Source of the DNA: Acidobacterium sp.
GTDB taxonomy: Bacteria; Acidobacteriota; Terriglobia; Terriglobales; Acidobacteriaceae
Reading direction: 5' to 3'
Assembly: GCA_003166955.1 (NCBI GenBank)
Contig: PMUI01000113.1
Location: 161,191-225,190, forward strand
DNA: 64,000 nt
This document shows positions 1 through 7,856 of this stretch, piece by piece. How positions within the stretch are numbered: position 1 is the first letter of the stretch; each line of letters begins with the position of its first letter. The position numbers and the translations under genes are program-made. The notes beneath the pieces were generated by a model that was not told the DNA's origin, did not search any database, and saw only the letters and a program-made list of their open reading frames with translations.

Positions 1-1505
1 GCGATACGACCCGTCTCGGTAACATGGCGAATCGCGCCGCGATCGAAGCGAGCGAGCCCGCTGCCCTCGAATCCGATCCACAGAGTCCCGTCGCGATCCT
101 CGAGAAGCGAATTCACTGAAGAATCGCCCGCGTGAGGGTCGTGGAAAATCGAAATTTGCCCGCGGTGAATCCGTGCCAGAGTCGCGTGCCGATAGCCTAC
201 CCAAAGATCGCCGTCGCGCGTCTGCCCCATGGAATAAACCGCCTGGTTCGGCAGACCGTTGCGCTGACCCCACACTTCAACACGGCCGTCAGCGAGCAGG
301 TGATCGAGGCCCTTGTCGTCGGCTCCGATCCACATGGTGCCGTCCTGCGCCTGCAGCACGTTGCCGGTGTAGTTGCCGGAAAGGCCTTCCGGCGTGCCGA
401 AGACGGTGAACTTACCGTTGCGGAGTTGCGCCACGCCCGCATCCAGAGAGCCAACCCAGAGGCTTCCTTCGCGGTCCTCAAAAAGCGCATGGGCGCAGCG
501 ATCGCTGGGCAGGCCGCGAGATGCATCGTAGAAATTCAGCTTGCCGCGATACAACCGCGCGATGCCGTGGCGGTCAAAGGCGATCCACAGAGCGCCGTCG
601 TGGTCGGAAACCAACGCGGCAATCTCGTTCCAGGGCAGACGCTGTGGGAACGCCGCGATGTGGCCATTGCGGATCTGCGCCAAACCTCCGTCCTGGGTTC
701 CCACCCACATCGAGTCATCCTGGCCGCGGGCGAGCGCAACGATGGCATCGCCAGGCAGGCCGTCGCGCGTGGTCAGGGTTCTGAAGCGGCCGTGCTCGAA
801 ACGGGCCAGGCCCTTTGCCGTTCCCACCCACAGAGTCCCGCCCGCGTCGATGGCGATCGCGCTGATGGAAAGATCGGCGAGGCCATTGCCGATCGTCCAG
901 CTTTGTACGCGGCCATCGACGATGCGATTGAGCCCTCGGCCCGTGCCCACCCACAGACCGCCTTCGCGGTCCTCGCAGAGCGCCACGATGCTGTTTCCGG
1001 AAAGTCCATCCCTGGTCGTCAGGGTGGTGAACACACCATCGGGGGCCGTGGAAGTCGCAGGCCGATAGCGGCTCAGCCCACTGTCCGTGCCGATCCAGAG
1101 GCTGCCGTCGATGCCGGCGGCCAGCGCCTGCACGAAGCTCGACGCCAGCCCATTCGCATTATGCCGCGTATATGTTGTGAAATGCGCGCCGTCGAAACGG
1201 GTCAGGCCCTCCTGCGTTCCGAACCACAGATAGCCATCCGCGGTCTGCGCCATGGCCTGGACGGAATTCTGCGGCAGACCGGACTCGCTGGTCCACGAAG
1301 TCTGCATGTACTGGGTGATGGCCTTGCCCGGATCGAGCGCGAACGCCATCTGCGCCGCCAGAGTCATCGCCGCAAAAATCGCACACGCCGCAGCGGACCA
1401 TCCGCTTTGGGCTCGGCGAACACACCTCCCTGCGTTCGTATGCTGCGCAATCGCGGTCGCGCCCTGCGCACACCGTTGATGTCGAGTTGGAATGATCAGG
1501 CCCAT
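1..1505 (-). CDS. Two-component-regulator-type beta-propeller sensor protein (3' end outside window)
   Basis: The frame stays open from an ATG at 1505 to the window edge, so at least 501 residues are present and the C-terminus is missing. A hydrophobic stretch near residues 35-55 looks like an export signal. It is followed by about ten repeats with the signature LWxGT/MWxG and a following GL-R-F or GL-R-Y, the hallmark of two-component regulator propeller domains (seen). In known proteins this propeller is a periplasmic sensor joined through a Y_Y_Y domain to a histidine kinase, GGDEF or HTH output; the output module here is unseen. It starts 13 bp after the stop of the GGDEF-EAL gene on the same strand, so the two are probably co-transcribed and may share a signalling role (inference). 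Confidence 0.85.
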   Translation of the reverse strand, partial: MGLIIPTRHQRCAQGATAIAQHTNAGRCVRRAQSGWSAAACAIFAAMTLAAQMAFALDPGKAITQYMQTSWTSESGLPQNSVQAMAQTADGYLWFGTQEGLTRFDGAHFTTYTRHNANGLASSFVQALAAGIDGSLWIGTDSGLSRYRPATSTAPDGVFTTLTTRDGLSGNSIVALCEDREGGLWVGTGRGLNRIVDGRVQSWTIGNGLADLSISAIAIDAGGTLWVGTAKGLARFEHGRFRTLTTRDGLPGDAIVALARGQDDSMWVGTQDGGLAQIRNGHIAAFPQRLPWNEIAALVSDHDGALWIAFDRHGIARLYRGKLNFYDASRGLPSDRCAHALFEDREGSLWVGSLDAGVAQLRNGKFTVFGTPEGLSGNYTGNVLQAQDGTMWIGADDKGLDHLLADGRVEVWGQRNGLPNQAVYSMGQTRDGDLWVGYRHATLARIHRGQISIFHDPHAGDSSVNSLLEDRDGTLWIGFEGSGLARFDRGAIRHVTETGRI

Positions 1506-1518
1506 ATCGTTCAGGGTC

Positions 1519-4500
1519 CTACGAGACAGCCTCCAGGTGTTGCGCGCCCCTGGAAATGTCGGCGCCCCAGGCGAGCTGCTCCAGCGGATTGGGAGAGGGC
1601 CTGCCGAGCAGGAACCCCTGCGCTTCGTCCGTGCCTAACGCTTTCATCAGTTCCAGTTGTTCTTTGGTTTCGATTCCTTCGACAATCACCTTCATGTGCA
1701 GGTTGTGAGCCATCATCAGAATCGACTGCACAAATGCCCGCGTATCCGGCCGCACCACCAGCTCGTTCACGAACGAGCGATCGAGCTTCAGCGCATCGAA
1801 GGAGAGTTTCGGCAGATAGCTCAGGCAGGAGTAACCGGTCCCGAAGTCGTCCATGGCGACGCTGATGCCTTTACTTTTGAGGCGGCGCATCATATTGGCG
1901 GCGCGCTCCACGCCGCCCAGCGTGGCGGATTCGGTGAGTTCCAGCTGCAGCAAACTCGGCTTGAGACCGGTGCGCTCAAGGATCTCGTCCACTTCTTCAA
2001 GGAACGTGTCGCGGGCAAACTGCACGCTCGACACGTTGACCGCAACCTGAATCGGCCGCTTCGCCCTGCTCTGCCAGACCACCGCGTCCACACATGCCCG
2101 CTCCATCACATACGCGCCGAGCTGCACAATCAGCCCGCTTTCTTCGGCGATGGGGATGAAGCTGAGCGGCGGAATCGCTCCCAGTTTCGGGTGTGTCCAG
2201 CGGGCGAGGGCCTCGAAGCGCACGATGGTATTCGTGGCCAGATCGAATTCAGGCTGATAATGCACAGCGATCTCGCCGGACTCGATCGCGTGCCGCAGCT
2301 CACGCTCCAGGGTTATGCGTTCGCGCGCCGCATTCCCCAGATCGTCGCCGAACAGCACAACCCGGTTCTTTCCCTTCTTTTTGGCTGCGTACATTGCCCA
2401 GTCCGCCTGCTGCAGAAGCTGCCCGCCTTCCTTGCCATGGTCCGGGAAAATGCTGATGCCGATGCTGGCGGTAATCTGGATCGTGTGTCCTTCGATCTCA
2501 AACGGCGCCCTGAGCACATCCAGAACGCCCTCCGCTGCACTGTCCGCTTCGCCGCGCGACTGAACGTGATCGAGGATCAGCGTGAACTCGTCGCTGCCGA
2601 TACGCGCCAGCGTGTCGGATTGTCGGAAGCGGGATTGCAGGCGCTGCGCCACCTGACCCAGCAGCGCATCTCCGATGCTGTGGCCCAGGCTGTCATTGAC
2701 GAGCTTGAATCCATCCAGATCGATGTAAAGCAGCGCAACTGTCCGGTTCTCGCGCCGCGCCTTGGCCAGGTTTTGCGACAGGCGATCCGACAGCAGCCGG
2801 CGATTCGGCAAGCCGGTCAGATCGTCGACCAGGGCCATGTGCTGCAGCCTCGCCTCAGCGTCTTTCCTGGCGCGATCGCGCTGGTGCAACTCCGATAACA
2901 TCGAGTTGAACCCAACCACGAGTTGCGCAATTTCCTCGCTGCCCTGCACAGAAACCTGGGTCTCAAACTGCCGGTCGCTCGAAACCTGCTGCATTGCGGT
3001 GGAAAGATCCCGGATAGCCTGTGCGGTTTCCTCGGCCTTGAGGAGCTTTGCCGTCTGCGTGCGCACCCTGTGGCGCAGCGCATTTACCCACGCGAGAATC
3101 GCAAAGATCATCAGAGACAGCGCGGCCAGCAGCGCAAAGGTCGCGCGCATCGTCCAGAACGGCGCCGGCCGGATGACCGTCAGATCACGCGGCGAGCGCA
3201 GCAGGATCTGGAAGCTGGCCGGGTCCTCTTCGAGGATCCGGTACAACTTCTCCGGATCCACCTGCGTCGATGAAACGCCGGTCAGCCGCACCACGCTTCC
3301 TTCTCGCAGCTGCCAGGGGTTCATTCCCAGGTCGGCTGCGTCCAGCTGCGCCGTGAAGGTGCGCACGCCCGACTGCAGCACGAGGCTCCTGCTCGCCGGC
3401 CCGTCCAGAGCCACCAGCAGGCGGCCCTCCAGCGTGACCAGCGTTGAATCCTCATGACCCCGCAGCAACGACTCCGCCGTGACATCGCGCGGAGTGACGA
3501 CACCGGTGCGGCCAACAGGCCCAAACACCGCGTCGGTCATCACCGGCGAATATCGGCCGACCAGCGTCGGGTAGCCGACGGCATCCACCACGTTCCCCAC
3601 ATGGAGAGAACGCGTGTCGCCGCGCACTTCAACGCCGTCGGTTGCGTCCTGCAGGTAGAGGTGGTCCGGCGCGACCAGCGTGACCGTTCCCTCCACCTTC
3701 ACGCGATGACCGAAGCGGGCGTTCGGCGAATAGTGCAGCAGCGATCCAATCGCCGTCGCATCCATGCCGAACGGATCGGCCACGGCGGGCTCGATCACGT
3801 CGATGTCGGAGCGGTTCTCCACCACCAGCTGGTATCCCACCAGCTGGCGGCGCGAGTTGAAGACCGTTCCAAAGACGCCGCGGATCCGCACCCTCGCGTC
3901 TTCCAGGCTCCGGGACCGATCGAGGCCTGGAAAATAAGGCGAGGTGTAAACGTGAACCTGCCCAACCGGCGTCAGCAGTTCAAAGGTCAACGAGGAATGG
4001 GTGGATTCCTCTCCGAACTTCATTGGGTGGACGATTCCCTCGATGCTCACGTACTGCGCATCCAGCGCCCCGGCTGCGGCCTTTTCCAGGGTCACCGGCA
4101 CCGCCGCCGGCAATGCGGCTACGCCGGCTGCGAGAAACTTCGGGGCAACCACGACCGGGGCAAAATCGCCGGCATTCGTGATCCCGGTCATGATCGTGCG
4201 CGAGCCCACCGCCAGTTCCGGGTGATCGCCCGAGTACTTCACGTAAATCCCGCCAGTGGAATCCTGAAAGAACAACTGCCGCCACTGCGGATCGATATAC
4301 GTGATGACGCCGGTGGCGCGGACCGGCAGCGCCTGCGCGGCCTGGGACGCGGGAAGGTCGCGAATCGCGCGAACTGTCTCCAGAGGCGAAGCATCCTGTT
4401 CCGGCTCGCTGCCGTCGTCGATCTGCGCGGCGGGCAGAGCCGTGGTTGCAGCGTGAAACAACTCGATGCGCAACCCGTCACGGCTGGGGAATCCTTCAAC

Positions 4501-5409
4501 TTCAACCGCCGACCCTGTCTTCACCAGATGCGCGATTGCCAGGTGGCATTCCGTTGCTCCCCAGCGATCCTCGAGGAGAATCGAATCGGGGGTCGCCGCC
4601 GCGACCCGGCCACGAATCCGGATGCGATGGCCGCGGCCCGCAAACTTATCGCGGTACAGCGAACGCACCGAGTACAGCGGAGCCTGCGCCGGGGCAGCCT
4701 CTTCGATCTGGAGATCATGGTCCGAGGGAACCCACATCTCGTTCACGACCACCGCTCCCTGCGGCGTTCGCACCTGCTCGGGAAGACCGACGATCCGAAT
4801 CCTGCTGTCGATCAGGTTGGTGTAATCGCTGTCGGGCTTCGCGATCACGGCCTCGACTTCCCGCCCGCCATCCGCGATCGAGAAGTGAGCGCGTCCGTTC
4901 GCGTCGAGGGCAGCATCGCGCACCACGGCCGTCGTCTGGACCCGAATTCCGTTCTTCTCCACTGTGGGGAAATTCGCCAGCGCCACCGGGAACGGCTCCG
5001 GCAGTTTCACGCGCGCCGTTGTCGGCTGAATCCTGATCCGTTGCAGCTCGACGCTGACCGGGCCTTGCAACCGCTCGTAGCGCGCCGTTTTCGTGGCGTC
5101 GATGGAGACGTTCTCTCCCACGCGAACGCCGGCCTGAACCGGATCCACAGAGATCGGTATCGCACCGGTTTCATCCTCAATCCAGAAGCGCCGTCCCGGC
5201 TCATCGATGTAAGTCACAGCGCCGATCAGCCGCACCGGGGAATTCACCGGTAAGTCCTGCAGCTCCTGGATTGGGTTGTGCCTCGATAAGGCAGACCACT
5301 GCCACAGGGCGGAGCAGAGGAGCCCCGCGCCCAGCACGAGTCCCAGGACGGGGGCGACCCTCATCCGTGTGACACCGATGCGGCTCATTAGAACATAATG
5401 ATTTGCCAA
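1519..5409 (-). CDS. Membrane GGDEF-EAL cyclic-di-GMP protein with OB-fold-like extracytoplasmic modules
   Basis: This 1296-residue protein has an N-terminal membrane segment (about residues 18-38) and then roughly 700 residues of repeated beta-rich modules. These carry patterns such as RLIGAVTYID...FWIEDETG and RVKVEGTV...LYLQDATDG, which look like tandem OB folds. A second membrane segment lies near 755-785, followed by a HAMP-like helix, GGDEF (motif near 936) and EAL (near 1066). The GGDEF signature is GSDEF, so cyclase activity is uncertain. The EAL domain keeps EAL, ELTES, DDFGTGYS, KLD and EGIE, so phosphodiesterase activity is likely. The TTG at 5409 overlaps a GGGGAGGGG run; ATG at 5388 is an alternative start. 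The OB-like region is inferred to be a periplasmic sensor. Confidence 0.93.
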   Translation of the reverse strand: MANHYVLMSRIGVTRMRVAPVLGLVLGAGLLCSALWQWSALSRHNPIQELQDLPVNSPVRLIGAVTYIDEPGRRFWIEDETGAIPISVDPVQAGVRVGENVSIDATKTARYERLQGPVSVELQRIRIQPTTARVKLPEPFPVALANFPTVEKNGIRVQTTAVVRDAALDANGRAHFSIADGGREVEAVIAKPDSDYTNLIDSRIRIVGLPEQVRTPQGAVVVNEMWVPSDHDLQIEEAAPAQAPLYSVRSLYRDKFAGRGHRIRIRGRVAAATPDSILLEDRWGATECHLAIAHLVKTGSAVEVEGFPSRDGLRIELFHAATTALPAAQIDDGSEPEQDASPLETVRAIRDLPASQAAQALPVRATGVITYIDPQWRQLFFQDSTGGIYVKYSGDHPELAVGSRTIMTGITNAGDFAPVVVAPKFLAAGVAALPAAVPVTLEKAAAGALDAQYVSIEGIVHPMKFGEESTHSSLTFELLTPVGQVHVYTSPYFPGLDRSRSLEDARVRIRGVFGTVFNSRRQLVGYQLVVENRSDIDVIEPAVADPFGMDATAIGSLLHYSPNARFGHRVKVEGTVTLVAPDHLYLQDATDGVEVRGDTRSLHVGNVVDAVGYPTLVGRYSPVMTDAVFGPVGRTGVVTPRDVTAESLLRGHEDSTLVTLEGRLLVALDGPASRSLVLQSGVRTFTAQLDAADLGMNPWQLREGSVVRLTGVSSTQVDPEKLYRILEEDPASFQILLRSPRDLTVIRPAPFWTMRATFALLAALSLMIFAILAWVNALRHRVRTQTAKLLKAEETAQAIRDLSTAMQQVSSDRQFETQVSVQGSEEIAQLVVGFNSMLSELHQRDRARKDAEARLQHMALVDDLTGLPNRRLLSDRLSQNLAKARRENRTVALLYIDLDGFKLVNDSLGHSIGDALLGQVAQRLQSRFRQSDTLARIGSDEFTLILDHVQSRGEADSAAEGVLDVLRAPFEIEGHTIQITASIGISIFPDHGKEGGQLLQQADWAMYAAKKKGKNRVVLFGDDLGNAARERITLERELRHAIESGEIAVHYQPEFDLATNTIVRFEALARWTHPKLGAIPPLSFIPIAEESGLIVQLGAYVMERACVDAVVWQSRAKRPIQVAVNVSSVQFARDTFLEEVDEILERTGLKPSLLQLELTESATLGGVERAANMMRRLKSKGISVAMDDFGTGYSCLSYLPKLSFDALKLDRSFVNELVVRPDTRAFVQSILMMAHNLHMKVIVEGIETKEQLELMKALGTDEAQGFLLGRPSPNPLEQLAWGADISRGAQHLEAVS

Positions 5410-5684
5410 CCCCTCCCCGGGCCATACAACTTTGGCTTTGGAACCTACCCTAATGGAATTAGACGGCTTACAAGGAGCTTACCAGGTACATAGATAGTTA
5501 CCCAGAAGATAGATTCAGAGCACGCCCTAAACCGCCGGAAACGGCATCCGCCGGCGCTTGCGGCGCGTCAAGAACCTCCCTCGCGTCCTGGATCCGCACT
5601 CCCCTGCGGCGCGTCGATATAGCCAGCCTGCGCCTCGTTGTCCTCTCCTGGACCCCGGCGGCAACTCGATGTATTTTAGGCACC

Positions 5685-7595
5685 ATGCCGAATCTCTACG
5701 CGCTCGTCGTTGGCATCGATAACTATCCCCCCAACATTCGGAGCCTGCAGGGATGTGTCAACGACGCCGGCGCTTTCCGCCGCGTTCTCCTGGAGCGGTA
5801 TAACGTTCCGCCCGATCAGGTGCTGAGTCTCCTCGATGGCGACGCCACGCGCGATGCCGTCATCCGCGGTTTTCGCGAGCATCTCAGCAAGGCGAAAGCC
5901 GGCGACATCGCCGTCTTCTTCTATGCCGGTCACGGCTCCCAGGAACCCACCGGCAGCCTGTTTCTCGCCATCGAGCCCGACGGCAGGAACGAGACCATCG
6001 TGTGCTACGACAGCCGAAAGGCCGGAGGCTACGATCTGGTCGACAAGGATGTGGCGACGCTGATCCAGGAAGTGGCCGCCAGCGGGGCGCGCCTCACGCT
6101 CGTTCTCGATAGCTGCCACTCCGGTTCGGCGGACCGCGGGCTCGACGACGTCGATACCGGAATCCCTGCAGGCGTTCGCAGACTGCCCGATCGCAAAGAC
6201 TCGCAACCCGAGTCGATGTACTTGCGCCGTCCCGCCGAGATCATTGCCTTGCAGCGCAATATGGATGCTGCGTCGACTACTCCCGGAACCAGCCAGGCGT
6301 TGGGCTTCGTTCAGGGCGCGGCCGGAGCGCACGTGCTGTTTGCGGCGTGCAGCGACAGTCAGAACGCCAACGAATATCCGCAGGGCAATGCATTCCATGG
6401 CGCGTTCACGTATTGCCTCCTGCAGGTGCTGCAGGACGGCAAGCCGCTCGGCAACGAAGAGCTGTATACGCGCACCCGCGATTTGCTGCGGCCCCTGTAT
6501 CCGATGCAGCTGCCGCATCTGGTGGTGGTGGGTGAGGACGAACTGCGCGCCAGTCAGTTTCTGGGACTCACGCCCTCGCCGCGCGGCAATTTCTTCATGA
6601 CGTGGTGCGAGCAGGGCACCTGGAAGATGGATGGCGGCCGCCTGCACAACCTCGGCGCCAGGGATGCCGTGGCGCTCTATCCGGCGAATACCTCAACGGA
6701 CGACCTGGCCGACAGGGCGAAGGCTCTGACCACCGCGACGCTGACAGCGGCTGGCCCTTCTGAGAGCACCATTACCATCGCCGATGCGTCCCGGCTCGAT
6801 GCGGAGCAGCAGTACAAAGCTGTCGTGACGTCGCGGGCGGGCCGCATCGGCATTCTGCTCGACGGCGACGCCGCCGCGCTGGCCGTGCTGCGTTCTGCGC
6901 TGGCTTCCTCGGTCTACGTGCAGGAGGGAACCTCGCCGCGCTTTGTCGTCCACGCCGGCGCCGATGGCTACCGCATTGAGATTCCGGATGCGAAACGATC
7001 CGTTCCCGGCCCATTCGATGCAACGCCGGATGGGGTCCAGCGCACAGTCACCGCCCTGGAGCACATGACGCAGTGGACTATGCGCGTCGAGCTCAGCAAC
7101 GAATCGTCCAAAATTGCCGTCGGCGATGTGGACCTCGCGGTCAGCTACTACGATGTGAAGAACAAATTCCATGGGCAATTTGTTCCGCCGCTCGACACGC
7201 TGAACCTGCAGTACAAGGGCGATCAGGCGCCCAGCTTCCGCATGAGAGTCACGAACCGCAGTGCGGGGCCGCTCTATTTCGCCTTGCTCGCCTGCAACGG
7301 GGACTGGGGCATCGTGACCAATTTCCTGGCCCAGGAATGCACTACGCTGGAGACAACCGAGGAGTTTTTCGCGCGTGACGGCAATCCCGTTACCATGACG
7401 CTGAAGCCGGGCGCGACCGAGACGCACGATCATATTGTGCTGGTGATCAGCCCGGACTGGTTCGACGCCTCCGGCTTCGGTTTACCGAACCTGACCGGCG
7501 CAACCAGCCGGGACTTTGCAGACACGCCGCCGCCCGCGCCGCCGCCTACGGGCGATTTCGCGACCCGGCATCTTGAGATTGTCACTCGGCGTTAG
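5685..7595 (+). CDS. Caspase-like (peptidase C14, orthocaspase-type) protease with C-terminal beta-rich region
   Basis: The 636-residue protein opens with a caspase-hemoglobinase fold: ALVVGIDNY at the start, the catalytic His83 in FFYAGHGSQ and Cys144 in LVLDSCHSG, so the dyad is intact. No signal peptide or membrane segment is seen, so it is probably cytoplasmic. Residues from about 300 are beta-rich, and LYFALLACNGDWGIV resembles the DUF4384-type region often fused to bacterial caspases. Bacterial orthocaspases and metacaspases cleave after Arg or Lys, not Asp. It converges on a tiny Arg-rich repeat gene 4 bp away and is followed by a kinase and a CHAT-STAND protein. Together these suggest a proteolytic signalling or cell-death role (inference). 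The ATG has only a weak ribosome site. Confidence 0.92.
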   Translation: MPNLYALVVGIDNYPPNIRSLQGCVNDAGAFRRVLLERYNVPPDQVLSLLDGDATRDAVIRGFREHLSKAKAGDIAVFFYAGHGSQEPTGSLFLAIEPDGRNETIVCYDSRKAGGYDLVDKDVATLIQEVAASGARLTLVLDSCHSGSADRGLDDVDTGIPAGVRRLPDRKDSQPESMYLRRPAEIIALQRNMDAASTTPGTSQALGFVQGAAGAHVLFAACSDSQNANEYPQGNAFHGAFTYCLLQVLQDGKPLGNEELYTRTRDLLRPLYPMQLPHLVVVGEDELRASQFLGLTPSPRGNFFMTWCEQGTWKMDGGRLHNLGARDAVALYPANTSTDDLADRAKALTTATLTAAGPSESTITIADASRLDAEQQYKAVVTSRAGRIGILLDGDAAALAVLRSALASSVYVQEGTSPRFVVHAGADGYRIEIPDAKRSVPGPFDATPDGVQRTVTALEHMTQWTMRVELSNESSKIAVGDVDLAVSYYDVKNKFHGQFVPPLDTLNLQYKGDQAPSFRMRVTNRSAGPLYFALLACNGDWGIVTNFLAQECTTLETTEEFFARDGNPVTMTLKPGATETHDHIVLVISPDWFDASGFGLPNLTGATSRDFADTPPPAPPPTGDFATRHLEIVTRR

Positions 7596-7599
7596 GCAG

Positions 7600-7827
7600 C
7601 TATTCGTCTTTGGGGTCGAGCCCGCGCCCAGTGCGATCATCCACGCCGCGGCCCGTGCGGTCATCTACGCCGCGACCCGTGCGGTCATCCACACCGCGAC
7701 CGGTGCGGTCATCCACGCCCCGACCGGTGCGGTCATCCACGCCGCGACCGGTGCGGTCATCCACGCCTCGGCCGGTGCGGTCGTCCACTCCCCGCGTGCC
7801 GTCGTCTGTCTGCTTCTCGTCGCTCAT
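7600..7827 (-). CDS. Small Arg/Asp/Gly repeat protein, seven perfect GVDDRTGR octapeptides
   Basis: It encodes 75 residues: a 12-residue head (MSDEKQTDDGTR), seven identical copies of GVDDRTGR and the tail GLDPKDE. The DNA units are not identical, yet every difference falls in a third codon position and is synonymous in this frame (GGC/GGT, CGC/CGG/CGA, GTG/GTA, ACC/ACG/ACT). In the opposite strand the same changes alter amino acids. That is strong evidence for translation and purifying selection. GAAGGGA lies about 6 bases before the ATG. It begins 29 bp after the kinase-TPR stop on the same strand and converges with the caspase gene. I do not recognise a family. A caspase or kinase substrate is a reasonable hypothesis because each unit has two Arg and one Thr. 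Confidence 0.8.
   Translation of the reverse strand: MSDEKQTDDGTRGVDDRTGRGVDDRTGRGVDDRTGRGVDDRTGRGVDDRTGRGVDDRTGRGVDDRTGRGLDPKDE
7624..7791 (-). repeat. Seven tandem 24-bp coding repeats
   Basis: Seven head-to-tail 24-bp units encode the GVDDRTGR octapeptides. Units differ only at synonymous sites, so this is an old coding array rather than a fresh slippage product. There are no spacers, so it is not a CRISPR array. Confidence 0.93.
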
Positions 7828-7856
7828 AAGGAATCCCTTCTGGAAGTGGCGCTTCG

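Noticed and set aside
132..1865. Long open frame on the plus strand (577 codons)
   Set aside because: It is antisense to the propeller gene, whose LWxGT repeats are unmistakable; the plus-strand translation has no domain pattern.
3454..5253. Long plus-strand frame opposite the GGDEF-EAL gene
   Set aside because: Arg/His-rich translation typical of antisense frames in GC-rich genes.
7624..7791. 24-bp repeats as a CRISPR array
   Set aside because: The units are directly adjacent with no spacers and all variation is synonymous in one reading frame.
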